A DNA stretch of 36,239 bases from positions 1-36,239 of IMG/VR virus record IMGVR_UViG_3300050821_013935; one strand, given 5' to 3'. The notes beneath the pieces were generated by a model. That model saw only the letters and a list, made by a program, of their open reading frames with translations, was not told the DNA's origin and did not search any database. Position 1 is the stretch's first letter. Every line of letters begins with the position of its first letter. This document shows positions 15,780 through 24,971 of this stretch, in pieces. The translations under genes were made by a program, and so were the position numbers. The stretch comes from a virus.

Positions 15780-18284
15780 ATGAGCCCGCTCTTCATCCAA
15801 AAGTACAACTGGTGCGTCCGGCAGTCGCAGCGCGCCGAAGACGCTTTAATCCATGCCTACCATTGGTGCGCGCGGAACAAACGCCGCACTCTCGCCCTAT
15901 GGATTGTTTCCCTGCTCTGCTTTTTTTCAGGATGGTTCGGCTGGAAATCCTCGATGCTTCAGTTCGGGTCGGGCGGCAACGCAATCGTTACGAGCTGTAC
16001 GCCGAACGCGGGAACTTCCTGCACGCTCTTGGCGACGCCCAGCTTCGGCAATTTGATTGTGGCGGCGGCGTATCGAGGCAATAGCGCCACCGCGCCGACG
16101 ACGGCGACCGGCTACACGGTCGCCAAGTCTGCGACCGGAAACACGAACAGTATCAAAGTGGGTTGGAAATTGGCTGTTGGCAATGAAACAACCTGCGGCA
16201 CTTGGGCCAACGCCACGCAGACGATGTGCGAAGTCTATAGCGGGAACTGGATTGCGAGCGCGGGGCCGATCGGCACGGCCACATCCGGCACAACCGGCTC
16301 GTCCACGTCGGTGAGCTATCCCACGTTCACGCTAAATAATCCGCTGAGCACATCATGGGTTGCATGCGCGGGCGGCGCGACTTCGGCCACAAGCGGAATG
16401 GCGGTTGCGCCTTCGGGGATGACCCTGCGTTCAGGAACTTCCATTGCCAGCATCGCTTTTAGCGACACCAATGGCAACGTGTCCACCTGGTCCACGACGA
16501 CTGTGACCGTCAGCCCGACGAGCGTCTGGGCCACGGCCTGCATTGAAATCATCGGCTCGAACATCGCCACGAACGCATCGAGCTATCTGGTGGAGCAGGC
16601 TTACCCGACGCAATCCGGCCAGGCTTGCACAAGCCCCTGCACGATCACTTACACCTTTCCGATCAAGGGCGGCAGCCTCGCCAACAATGAATTGAATCTG
16701 GTTCAGTATTGGAATTACACCGGCACCGCGCCGACGATCACCAGCGTCTACTGCAACTCCGATACGGGCCACGCGACGTGGACGTGGAGTTCGGTCAAGG
16801 CCATCACCGATCCATCCGATCTGACGGACATGAGCATGTACCACATCGACGGCGCGGCGCCGGGATGCCAGACCGTGACGGTTGCTTTTAGCACAGGCAC
16901 CACATTCACGTCTCTCAGCGGAGAACTGACCGAGTGGCGGCAGATCGCTACATCGAGCGCCATCGACGTATCGGCGGGGCAGGAAGACACGGCGGGCACG
17001 CCGGCGAACACCGCGGGCGCGTTCACGCCAACCGTCAACGGCGACGTGATCTACGACCTGTGCATGGGCACGAATCTGTTTGAAGCGGGCTTCGCGGCTG
17101 TGCCCAACTACGGGCCGTCCGGGTCTAACTTCCTCGCGGCGGACAGCGCGTTCTCTTCGCAAGGATCGGCCTTCGTCCAAACGACGGCTGCGGCAGTAAC
17201 GCCCTACGTGTGGCTCACCGGCAACGCCGCGGACACCGTGTGCATCGCGGTTGCAATGAAGGCTTCGGCCGGGGCCGGAACGGCGCCGAGCGGCGAGCAA
17301 GTCGTGCAACAGACTCAGACGGTGGGCGCGTCCGCGACGACTTCGCAGATCGAATATGCGTTGCTCAACGGAGGGGACACGGCAGTTTTCGTAGGAACGA
17401 CCGGCAACGTGCCCAGCACCGACCAGGCTTGCACCGTTATCACTGATGGGTTGAATACGTGGACGATCAAGCAGAACACTCAGGGGTCAAACTCCTACCC
17501 AATGATGGCGTTCAATTCAAACGCGAACGCGGGCAACGGTTACGCGCTGCTATCGAGCTGTCACGCGGATGGAAACCAGAACTGGACGTTCTTCGAGATT
17601 AGCGGAGCGCTTAACTCTTCGTCTACCGCGTCGTGGGATTCAGGAATGGGAGTGTGCTCGGCGACCGGAAGCGGCACGCCCTACTCTTCCGCGCCGGGAT
17701 CTTGCGTGCCGTCTACCTCCAACGGGGTGATGATTTCGGAAATGCTGATCGGCACAGGGCCATTCTCCGGCATCAGCTCACCCACTTGCGGTCTATACAA
17801 CTGGCCGACATATCCCGGCGTAACCGATACGTCGTACATGACCGAGGGGGGCGGTCTCTCGATCTGCTACAACACGACGACAGCCGGCGAATCCTGGACG
17901 TGGACCGGAAACCCGAACAATGCGGCGTGGGGCGCGAGCGCCAATGCCTTTGAAGCGCAGCCCTCGAGCAACGTTCTCGACGAAGACTATTGGCAGAACA
18001 ACGCTTCACAGTATATTGACGCGGCATTTAACGGGACGATCTACGGCCTGCCATTGGGACTTGAGATCGGCCTGATCGTGGGGGCCTGTGCTTACCGGAA
18101 AAAGCTTTCTGTTTTACGCGCTGTCGATCGCACTCGGTTCGTTTCTGGGTGTGGAAATCCTTCCCGCGATTCGCTCCTGGATCACGGGCTGGATTACAAA
18201 GGCGCGGACCTCCTTTCTCTCATCGCTGCGCAATCGAATCGAGACGCGCAAAAACCGCGAGACGGTGAGCGAAGAGCTAATTAA
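15780..18284 (+). CDS. Large membrane-anchored beta-domain protein
   Basis: A basic N-terminus (to about residue 35) precedes a membrane helix at about 36-54 (TLALWIVSLLCFFSGWFGW). About 680 residues of Ser/Thr/Gly/Ala-rich beta sequence with paired cysteines follow, in roughly three similar Ig- or jelly-roll-like domains. A DEDYWQN motif lies near 733, and a second hydrophobic stretch (GLEIGLIVGACAY) near 757-770. The last ~60 residues overlap another, more convincing frame (18088-18291), so the true C-terminus may be different. No ribosome-binding site is visible. Role unknown: a surface, tail or host-altering protein is possible. Confidence 0.7.
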   Translation: MSPLFIQKYNWCVRQSQRAEDALIHAYHWCARNKRRTLALWIVSLLCFFSGWFGWKSSMLQFGSGGNAIVTSCTPNAGTSCTLLATPSFGNLIVAAAYRGNSATAPTTATGYTVAKSATGNTNSIKVGWKLAVGNETTCGTWANATQTMCEVYSGNWIASAGPIGTATSGTTGSSTSVSYPTFTLNNPLSTSWVACAGGATSATSGMAVAPSGMTLRSGTSIASIAFSDTNGNVSTWSTTTVTVSPTSVWATACIEIIGSNIATNASSYLVEQAYPTQSGQACTSPCTITYTFPIKGGSLANNELNLVQYWNYTGTAPTITSVYCNSDTGHATWTWSSVKAITDPSDLTDMSMYHIDGAAPGCQTVTVAFSTGTTFTSLSGELTEWRQIATSSAIDVSAGQEDTAGTPANTAGAFTPTVNGDVIYDLCMGTNLFEAGFAAVPNYGPSGSNFLAADSAFSSQGSAFVQTTAAAVTPYVWLTGNAADTVCIAVAMKASAGAGTAPSGEQVVQQTQTVGASATTSQIEYALLNGGDTAVFVGTTGNVPSTDQACTVITDGLNTWTIKQNTQGSNSYPMMAFNSNANAGNGYALLSSCHADGNQNWTFFEISGALNSSSTASWDSGMGVCSATGSGTPYSSAPGSCVPSTSNGVMISEMLIGTGPFSGISSPTCGLYNWPTYPGVTDTSYMTEGGGLSICYNTTTAGESWTWTGNPNNAAWGASANAFEAQPSSNVLDEDYWQNNASQYIDAAFNGTIYGLPLGLEIGLIVGACAYRKKLSVLRAVDRTRFVSGCGNPSRDSLLDHGLDYKGADLLSLIAAQSNRDAQKPRDGERRAN

Positions 18285-18291
18285 AAAATGA
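18088..18291 (+). CDS. Small membrane protein overlapping the preceding gene
   Basis: GTG 18088 opens a 67-residue frame with GGGGG 3 bases upstream. It reads SFLFYALSIALGSFLGVEIL (membrane helix), then an amphipathic basic stretch ending VSEELIKK. This is more protein-like than the frame of the large upstream gene over the same ~200 bases. It ends in an ATGA overlap with the next gene. It could be a separate small protein or the real C-terminus of the upstream protein after a +1 shift. Confidence 0.55.
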   Translation: MLTGKSFLFYALSIALGSFLGVEILPAIRSWITGWITKARTSFLSSLRNRIETRKNRETVSEELIKK

Positions 18292-19943
18292 TTCGTTTCT
18301 ACATCAACGACGATCTGCCGCAGGCCTCGGCGCCCAGCGTCATCTACGATGAGTCCGATTCCTGGTGGGGCGGCGTACAGAAGTGCGCCGCGGCCGTCGC
18401 CATCGCGGCGACGCTGGTCATCGCCGCCGCTTCGACGCAGGCCTCCATCGAGGCGGCCAGTCTCGGAGGAGCGGACGATCTTCCCGCCGGCCAGCTTTAC
18501 GGCCAGCCGGATGAGGACTTTTACCAGCCGCCGCCGGCGTGGCCGGTCGTCTTCGAATATCCACAGTCGTGGAGTTTCGAGCAGAACGAACCGGCGGGAT
18601 CTCTCGCGGGCCAGCCCGACGAAGATTTCTGGCAGAATCCGGTCGCCCCGGTTGTTTGGCCGAACGCATGTCCACAGCCGTGGAGTTTCGAGCAGAACGA
18701 AAATGCTGCCGGCCTGTTCGGCCAGCCTGATGAAGATTTCTACGAGCCGCCACCGCCCTGGCCGATCGTCTTCATTTACCCGCAGCAGGCGTCGTTTGAG
18801 CAAAACGAAAACGCCGCAGGCCTTTACGGCCAGCCGGACGAGGACTTTTACGAGCCGCCGCCGGCTTGGCCAGTCTCGTTCCAATATCCGCAGCCCTGGG
18901 CGTTCGATCCATCGGAAATCGTTCCTGCTTCCGCACCGCCTCTCGTGCCCGATGAAGACTTCTGGGCGAACCCGGTCGCGCCTGTCCCCGGCTCGAACTT
19001 CCAGCGGCTGCCTTACCTTCCCGACGTCGAGGAGCTGCCGGCGGGATTCCTGCATGGTCAGCCCGACGAGGACTATTTCGTACAGCCCGTCGCGCCCGTT
19101 ACCTGGCCCAACCAATATCCGCAGCCGTGGAGCTTCGACCAATCGGAGATCGTCCCCGCGGCCGTCGTTTTCCAGCCGGACGAAGACTACTGGATCCGGC
19201 CAGCCGTTCAACCGGCCAGCGCCAATGCGGCGCCTCAGCCGTGGACTTTCGATCAGCAGGAAGTTTGCGTTGTTCCCGGCGACGAGGACTACTTCTTCAA
19301 TCCGATCGCGCCGGCAAGCTGGACCAACCGATGCCCACAATTGTGGGCGTTCGATCCCGGTGATTACGTTCCGCCGCCGGTGCCGCTGCCCGTCGACGAG
19401 CTCTACTGGCAGAATCCCGTCGCGCCGGTCACCTATGGCCATATATGGCTACAGCCGTATCTGGTGGCCGAAGACAGCGACCAATATGCGCCACCCGTTC
19501 TCGCCACCGATTTTCTGTACGCGACGGCGGGGTCTGTTTCGCAGGTGATGGTTTGCACCGGAGGAGGCGTCAACGTGACGGCTGCAATGATTAGCCCGTT
19601 TGATACAGGCGCGATCGACGTCCCTTTCATCCTTGTTCCCGAGAGCGATAACTTCATCAAGTGGGGCCCGGTCGTTCGCGGATCGGACGGCGTGACGCCC
19701 GTCGTCGATGCAACCGGGACCGCGACGCTCTACGATGAATACGGACAGGCCGTGCCGGGCGGAACGACGTCGCTCACCACAACCGGCGTGGCGGGAATTT
19801 ACACGGGAACGTTTTCGGCAGCGGGCTTCATCCCTCCGCCGGGCAGGAGCTATCGCCTGCAGATCACTTTGAATTCGCCATCACTTGCCGCGACCCGCAA
19901 CTGGTGGATCGATTCGTGGGTCGAAGAAACGGATATAGCCTGA
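18288..19943 (+). CDS. Nine-repeat DED-aromatic protein with C-terminal beta domain
   Basis: 551 residues. An Ala-rich hydrophobic stretch lies at about 33-48. Nine repeats of 34-38 residues follow (about 65-400), each centred on PDEDF/YW..P followed by a Pro/aromatic stretch and often WSFEQNE. DED starts are near 75, 111, 148, 184, 222, 260, 298 and 332, and a variant DELYW near 370. Residues 415-551 form a beta domain with GTATLYDEYGQAVPGG and GVAGIYTGTF, like Ig-type domains of phage tail proteins. The gene starts in ATGA overlap with the small membrane protein. Family unknown to me. Confidence 0.8.
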   Translation: MIRFYINDDLPQASAPSVIYDESDSWWGGVQKCAAAVAIAATLVIAAASTQASIEAASLGGADDLPAGQLYGQPDEDFYQPPPAWPVVFEYPQSWSFEQNEPAGSLAGQPDEDFWQNPVAPVVWPNACPQPWSFEQNENAAGLFGQPDEDFYEPPPPWPIVFIYPQQASFEQNENAAGLYGQPDEDFYEPPPAWPVSFQYPQPWAFDPSEIVPASAPPLVPDEDFWANPVAPVPGSNFQRLPYLPDVEELPAGFLHGQPDEDYFVQPVAPVTWPNQYPQPWSFDQSEIVPAAVVFQPDEDYWIRPAVQPASANAAPQPWTFDQQEVCVVPGDEDYFFNPIAPASWTNRCPQLWAFDPGDYVPPPVPLPVDELYWQNPVAPVTYGHIWLQPYLVAEDSDQYAPPVLATDFLYATAGSVSQVMVCTGGGVNVTAAMISPFDTGAIDVPFILVPESDNFIKWGPVVRGSDGVTPVVDATGTATLYDEYGQAVPGGTTSLTTTGVAGIYTGTFSAAGFIPPPGRSYRLQITLNSPSLAATRNWWIDSWVEETDIA

Positions 19944-20545
19944 TGAAAAGTTCCGCGATTCGCCGCCGCGTGCTGCCCTTCACTCCGCTCGAGCTGATGC
20001 TCCAGGAGCCGGGCGGCGGCCACTACAAGCTGGAGCTGAACCTCGCCTTCGATATGAATGCCGCCGCGGCCATTCAGGAAAAGACCGCCGACCCGCGTGC
20101 CGGCGTCGAAATTTTCGCCTGTAAGGAATGCGGGACGCTCAATGAACTCCGTCCTTTTAGAGGCTTCATGCTCACTAATTTCGCGACTTTCGCGCACATC
20201 AGCGAACCTCGGCTATTGCGCGTGATGCTGTGGGCGGCGATGCTGGCCCACCAGCCCGAATACGATTCGGACGAAGGGCTGAGGACGGTGGGCACGTTCA
20301 TCCAGGAGAGCAATGCGGAACAGATCGTGGAGGCGATCCAAAACGCCTATTTCGCCTTTCTGCCGGCACACAAGGTCGATGCCATCAAAAAGCTGATCGC
20401 GGAAAAAGAATCGAAAGGCGCCGGTGCTGAAACGAAAAGCCCTTTGGAAGAGATGAAGGCCGCGAACCCCGAGACGAATGGATCGAGCTCTGGGCCATTG
20501 CCCGATATGACCTTCGGCTTAGTGAAGAAGAGTTCGGTCGATTAA
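19943..20545 (+). CDS. Tail assembly chaperone, gpG-like
   Basis: The ATG at 19943 lies just at the previous stop. The 200-residue product contains LELNLAFDMNAAAAIQEKT, as in tail chaperones, a CKEC pair and a helical middle (LLRVMLWAAMLAHQPEY). It lies between the tail tube region and the tape measure, where siphophages make two chaperones by -1 frameshifting. A CCCTTTG site in frame at 20440-20446 would give the longer form. The chaperones bind the tape measure and recruit tube subunits. Confidence 0.85.
   Translation: MKSSAIRRRVLPFTPLELMLQEPGGGHYKLELNLAFDMNAAAAIQEKTADPRAGVEIFACKECGTLNELRPFRGFMLTNFATFAHISEPRLLRVMLWAAMLAHQPEYDSDEGLRTVGTFIQESNAEQIVEAIQNAYFAFLPAHKVDAIKKLIAEKESKGAGAETKSPLEEMKAANPETNGSSSGPLPDMTFGLVKKSSVD
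20440..20446 (+). other. Predicted -1 ribosomal frameshift site (CCCTTTG)
   Basis: The heptamer reads C CCT TTG in the chaperone frame, exactly the X XXY YYZ pattern. It lies after the last stop of the -1 frame (TGA 20428-20430) and before the 0-frame stop (20543-20545), so it is inside the only usable window. Confidence 0.75.
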
Positions 20546-20802
20546 CGCTGGCGCAATTCGAAGCGCTGCTCGATCGGCGCCATGAGGAGCATCGCTGGCG
20601 GATGCGCGCGGCCGGCGCGGTCGCGGCGATGGTACATAACGCAAACCGGACGGACTCCGATCCCAGGCTGACACAGGAAGACTTCGTTCCCAAATCGCTG
20701 GCCGAGATTCGCGCCGCGATGGACGCGCCGACGGAAGAGCCCGAGCTGGATATCGACACACTGGCCACCTTCTTCGGCGCCCGTCAGAATATAGAAACGT
20801 AA
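20446..20802 (+). CDS. gpT-like part of the frameshifted tail chaperone
   Basis: The -1 frame is open from 20431 to the TAA at 20800-20802 and has no good start of its own. The frame reads DEWIELWAIARYDLRLSEEE, then LTLAQFEALLDRRHEEHRW, good helical coding sequence. From the slippery site the fusion product would have about 286 residues. An ATG at 20602 exists inside the frame but would give only the last 66 residues. Corresponds to the lambda gpT domain that contacts tube subunits; the equivalence is by position. Confidence 0.8.
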   Translation, partial: GRDEGREPRDEWIELWAIARYDLRLSEEEFGRLTLAQFEALLDRRHEEHRWRMRAAGAVAAMVHNANRTDSDPRLTQEDFVPKSLAEIRAAMDAPTEEPELDIDTLATFFGARQNIET

Positions 20803-20812
20803 GAATCCGAAA

Positions 20813-23299
20813 ATGTCCCTCTTCTCGATTTTCGTTGACCTCAAAGCGAACACGGCGGATTTCGTCTCGGGAATGGAGCGCGGCTCCTATGCGGCGAAAA
20901 AGGCCGGTCGCGAAATCCAGGAATCGTTCAGTAGCCTTGGAGACATTGCTGAAAAGGCGCTAGCGCCCCTGGGCGAAGTGGGCGAAGCGATCGGCGCGTC
21001 GCTTTCCGGAATTGCCAATGCGGCCGGAAAAGCCGCATCCGGTCTGGCGAGCATTGGCGCGCTAAGTCCCGTCGCGGCGATCGGAGGCATTGCAGCCGTT
21101 GCGACGGCCGCGGCGGTCGGACTCTCCGCGCTCGCCATCAAAGGCACGGAGGTTGTTGAAAATTTCCGCACAGTCTCGGAGCAGACCGGGATTTCTATTT
21201 CGGATCTGCAGGTCTTCGGCGCCGCCGGTGAATCTGTTGGCGTCTCGCTCGAAGACGTCGTCGCCGGGATGCGCAAGTTCGATCAGGTCCTCACGGATAC
21301 CGGTCGCGGCGTAGGGCCGCTGCAGGCCACGCTAAAATCGCTCGGCATAACCGCGGTCGATAATAGAAATGCGATTCTTCAGCTTGCCGATGCTTTCAAG
21401 GACATGCCGGACGGTCCGCGCAAGGCAGCGATCGCCATCGAGCTTCTCGGCCGCAGCGGGCTAAGCCTGATCCCGATTCTCGACCAGGGCCGCGAAGGCA
21501 TCGAAGAGTTTCAGGGGATCGTCAAGGACTTCGGTCCTAACATCGACTCTGGAGCGATCGCCGCAACGGAAGAGTGGAAAAAATCAACGGTTGAGCTTGG
21601 GCAAGCGTGGGGTAACGCCAAAGTCAGTCTCGGCGGCATCCTACCCGTACTGGCGAGCTTCGTCGATGATCTCGCCCAGGCCGTGAAATTCACATCGGGT
21701 CTCGGTCAGTTTTTGCACTTCACTCTGCCAGAAAACAGTTCCAGCGAACAAATGGGCCCGGGCGGAATGAAGATCGGGATGCCCGTCTCCGGAAAAACGG
21801 ACCTTTCCGGTCTGGCGCCGAAGGTCTCGGTCATCGACGATCAGCAGGACGCCTATGACGCATATATGGCAGGTGGAAAAGAGCAGCTCGCGCTCAAACG
21901 GGCGCAAGAGCAGCTCGATGCGGATTCGCAAGCTCAGCTGTGGAAAGCAGTCGCGGCCGACGAAGCGCATATCGCCTCGTTGAAGGAGATCATCGCGCTT
22001 GAGCAGTCACGCCAGAGTATTTTCGAGAAGATCGGCGCGCGCATCGACGCCGGCGACCTCGCGCATCCCACGCTCGCGCATCGCGATTCGTTCAACGGCC
22101 CGACGGAAGCGCAGACGGCCGCGCTGCCAACGTTCAGCCAGCTCGGGATCGTGGCGTCTCCGCAAGATGTGGCGGCGAACAATCAGGCGGTCGCGCAAAT
22201 GAATGCGACCAAGACGGCCGCGGATGCCATCCAATCGCAGATCGATGATTTCTGGAAGCAATTCGGCGATGATGCGAGCAACACGGTCGACCAGATCAAC
22301 GCCGGCTACGATAAGGAACTCACCAGCTTTCGCGATCTGCTCCTCCAGCAGAAGATCTCGCAGCAAGATTGGAGCGCGATTTCGGTCCAAATCGAAAAGA
22401 GCCGCATCGAGACGATCGCCGCGCTCTACCAATCGCAGCAGGAACAGGGCAAGAAGCTCGACCAGGACGTGATCGCCGATCCCTTCACCAGCCTCGGCAG
22501 CAAGTTCCAGGCGTTTGCAAATCAGATCCAGCTCGAGGGACAAAACCTCGGGCCGAAACTTTTCTCGTCGATGTCGACGGCCGTCGACGGCCTTGAAAGC
22601 CAGCTCGCGAAGCTCGTCGTAACCGGCAAGGCGAACTTCAAACAGCTCTTCGATTCGTTTGCCGAATCGGCGGCGAAGGCGGGCATACAAAATATTTTCG
22701 GCTCGATCGCGGGTCTCTTTAGCGGCAATGGCGGATTACCGAATTCTTCTCAGAACGCTCCAGGAGGCACGCCGGGAATCGTCTCCGGATCGCTCGGCCT
22801 TATCGGCTCTGTCGGCAAACTCTTCGGCCTCGGCGGCAGTAGCGGCGGACCTGGCGGCGCACCTACTGGGTCGCAAGCGAGCCCGTTCTACGTGGTGATG
22901 GCGGGAGGCGGCTCCGGCGGCGCGGCCGGAGGCGGCGGTCTCTTGAGCCTTTTCGGCGGAGGCGGCTCGGACTCGGACAGCAGCTCCGGGGGAGGCGGCG
23001 GCTTCGCCGGAATTCTTTCCTCGTTTGCGGGCTTAGGCAGCCTGGTCGGTCTCGCCGGCGGCGGCGATATGACGCCCGGCCGCGCATACCTGGTCGGCGA
23101 AAAAGGCCCGGAGCTGATGTTTGCCGGCAAGCGCGGCGGCTCGATCGTGCCGATCGGCGCCGGGCCGCGCGGCCACACCGTCAACAACAACATCATGATC
23201 AACGGGGTGAGTGATTTCGATAGCTTCAACCGATCGAAGGGCCAGATCATGGCCGACTTCCATCGCACCACGCAAAACGCGCTCGCGCGCAACGGATAG
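20813..23299 (+). CDS. Tail tape measure protein
   Basis: 828 residues. It starts FSIFVDLKANTADFVSGMER, typical of lambda H-like tape measures, then Ala/Gly-rich hydrophobic helices (about 55-110), then long coiled helices. Gly-rich stretches lie at about 640-740. The C-terminus has MTPGRAYLVGEKGPELM, the signature end of this family. It sets tail length and is ejected ahead of DNA. It follows the chaperones directly. It is on the short side, implying a moderate tail. Confidence 0.94.
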   Translation: MSLFSIFVDLKANTADFVSGMERGSYAAKKAGREIQESFSSLGDIAEKALAPLGEVGEAIGASLSGIANAAGKAASGLASIGALSPVAAIGGIAAVATAAAVGLSALAIKGTEVVENFRTVSEQTGISISDLQVFGAAGESVGVSLEDVVAGMRKFDQVLTDTGRGVGPLQATLKSLGITAVDNRNAILQLADAFKDMPDGPRKAAIAIELLGRSGLSLIPILDQGREGIEEFQGIVKDFGPNIDSGAIAATEEWKKSTVELGQAWGNAKVSLGGILPVLASFVDDLAQAVKFTSGLGQFLHFTLPENSSSEQMGPGGMKIGMPVSGKTDLSGLAPKVSVIDDQQDAYDAYMAGGKEQLALKRAQEQLDADSQAQLWKAVAADEAHIASLKEIIALEQSRQSIFEKIGARIDAGDLAHPTLAHRDSFNGPTEAQTAALPTFSQLGIVASPQDVAANNQAVAQMNATKTAADAIQSQIDDFWKQFGDDASNTVDQINAGYDKELTSFRDLLLQQKISQQDWSAISVQIEKSRIETIAALYQSQQEQGKKLDQDVIADPFTSLGSKFQAFANQIQLEGQNLGPKLFSSMSTAVDGLESQLAKLVVTGKANFKQLFDSFAESAAKAGIQNIFGSIAGLFSGNGGLPNSSQNAPGGTPGIVSGSLGLIGSVGKLFGLGGSSGGPGGAPTGSQASPFYVVMAGGGSGGAAGGGGLLSLFGGGGSDSDSSSGGGGGFAGILSSFAGLGSLVGLAGGGDMTPGRAYLVGEKGPELMFAGKRGGSIVPIGAGPRGHTVNNNIMINGVSDFDSFNRSKGQIMADFHRTTQNALARNG

Positions 23300-23302
23300 T
23301 CG

Positions 23303-24013
23303 ATGGCATTTTTCGAGTGCGAATTTCCGCGGCAGATCCGCTACCGGCGGCTCGGCTCGCCGTCGGGCTGGTCAACGCAGGTCAACACGGGCTTTTCCGG
23401 CCAGGAGTATCGCAACCGCAACTGGGCGAACTCGCGCGGCAAGTGGACGATCGACCTGATGACTCCGTCGCCGGCGCAGGCCGGATCGCGGCAATCGTTC
23501 CTGCAACTGCTGATCGCGTTTCACCTGGCCGTGGGCGGCAAGGCCGACGGCTTCCGGCTGAAAGACCATACGGACTATCAGTGGACCGCGCCGCAAATGC
23601 TCGGCACCGGCAACGGCACGCAGACCGTTTTCCAGCTCACGAATACTTACAGCATCGGAAGCGGCGCCAATGCGCGCAGCTACGTGCGCAACATCGTCAA
23701 ACCGATGTGGGGAACGATCACGGACTACCAGGGCGCGGCGCTGCCCAACTCGGTCACTGTCGCGCTCAACGGCACGCTGCAGGCTTACGGCTCGATCTGG
23801 ACGCTCGATCCCACCACGGGCCTCGTTACCTTTGCGACGGCGCCGGCGAGCGGCGTTGTGGTCACGTCGCCGCAAGGAATGTTTCACTACCCCGTGCGCT
23901 TCGATAGTGACGATCTGGAGCTGCAGACCGAAGAGAGCTATATGAGCGGCGGCCAGCCGATCGTCTCGCTCAACTCGGCCAAACTGGTCGAAGTGCTTCC
24001 GCCGAACTATTGA
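23303..24013 (+). CDS. Distal tail protein, DUF2460 (RcGTA g12-like)
   Basis: 236 residues beginning MAFFECEFPRQIRYRRLGSP. The region FLQLLIAFHLAVGGKADGFRLKDHTDYQ followed by GTGNGTQTVFQL is diagnostic of the DUF2460/TIGR02217 family, equivalent to RcGTA distal tail protein. It forms the ring between tube and hub. The next three genes follow the same order as the RcGTA cluster. Confidence 0.92.
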   Translation: MAFFECEFPRQIRYRRLGSPSGWSTQVNTGFSGQEYRNRNWANSRGKWTIDLMTPSPAQAGSRQSFLQLLIAFHLAVGGKADGFRLKDHTDYQWTAPQMLGTGNGTQTVFQLTNTYSIGSGANARSYVRNIVKPMWGTITDYQGAALPNSVTVALNGTLQAYGSIWTLDPTTGLVTFATAPASGVVVTSPQGMFHYPVRFDSDDLELQTEESYMSGGQPIVSLNSAKLVEVLPPNY

Positions 24014-24047
24014 TCGCGGCCGCCTCGCCGGCGGCCAGAATCAAAAC

Positions 24048-24971
24048 ATGAAAACCGCATCGACCGCGCTCAAAGCCCACCTGCAGCAGGGGCAAACGAC
24101 ACTCGCGTATTTGTGGAAAGTGAAGCGCGTCGACGGCACGCTACTCGGCTTCACCAATCACGATGTGAACATCGGCCCCTACCTCGATGCCGACGGCGAC
24201 ACCGTCACCTATCTCGCGTCGACTGGCTTCGTTCCCTTCGCTTCGCAAAACAAATCGGACCTCTCGGTCGATAACCTCGAGGTGACGGGGTTCCTGGAAT
24301 CCGAATCGCTGCAGGAAAGCGATCTGCGCGCCGGCCGCTACGACGATGCGCTGATCGAAGAGCGCTTTGTGAACTGGGCCGATCTGACGATGGGCGATGT
24401 GCTGCTGCGCTCGGGCACGCTGGGCATCGTCAAAATGTCCAACGGAATGTTCCACGCGGAGCTGCGCGGCAGGGCGTACAAGCTGACCACGGTGATCGGC
24501 TCGCTCTATGGGCCCACCTGCCGCGCGCAGTTCGGCTCCGGCCTCAACGGCATCGATCTGAATTCGCAGTGGCTGTGCATGATCGACGTGACGCTGTGGC
24601 GGCAAGCCGGCTCGGTCGCCAGCGTCACGAATTCGCGCATCGTTGTGCCGAACTCCGGGCTGAAGATGGTGGGCTCTTCGACGCCCACAAATCCCGCGCC
24701 GGCGGACTGGTTCGACAATGGGATCATCACTTTCACCAGCGGCGTGAACGACGGAATTTCCTTCGAAATCAGGGAGTGGGACGGCACGCGGCTGCTGCTC
24801 TATTTGCCGATGCCCTCGCTGCCGGCGGCGAGCGACACTTTCACGATCGAGCCGGGCTGCGATCACACGCCGACGGACTGCCAGCAGAAGTTCGTAAACA
24901 TCGACAACTTCCGAGGCGAAAACTTCATGCCGGGCAATGACACGATTCTTCAGTACGGAAACATCGCGTGA
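24048..24971 (+). CDS. Tail hub protein, DUF2163/BR0599 (RcGTA g13-like)
   Basis: 307 residues. The N-terminal DUF2163 part covers LWKVKRVDGTLLGFTNHDV. The C-terminal part has GPTCRAQFG and PGCDHTPTDCQQKF...NFRGE, the conserved cysteines of the TIGR02218/BR0599 family. In RcGTA and the related lambda gpL these cysteines bind an iron-sulfur cluster; four well-placed cysteines are visible here. The stop overlaps the peptidase start (GTGA). Confidence 0.92.
   Translation: MKTASTALKAHLQQGQTTLAYLWKVKRVDGTLLGFTNHDVNIGPYLDADGDTVTYLASTGFVPFASQNKSDLSVDNLEVTGFLESESLQESDLRAGRYDDALIEERFVNWADLTMGDVLLRSGTLGIVKMSNGMFHAELRGRAYKLTTVIGSLYGPTCRAQFGSGLNGIDLNSQWLCMIDVTLWRQAGSVASVTNSRIVVPNSGLKMVGSSTPTNPAPADWFDNGIITFTSGVNDGISFEIREWDGTRLLLYLPMPSLPAASDTFTIEPGCDHTPTDCQQKFVNIDNFRGENFMPGNDTILQYGNIA

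Noticed and set aside
18114-19442. Leftward 442-residue frame with regular repeats
   Set aside because: The repeats are the mirror of the DED-repeat gene on the other strand; no start context.
18349-19548. Rightward 399-residue frame within the repeat gene
   Set aside because: Ser/Arg-rich frame shadow of the repeat protein gene.
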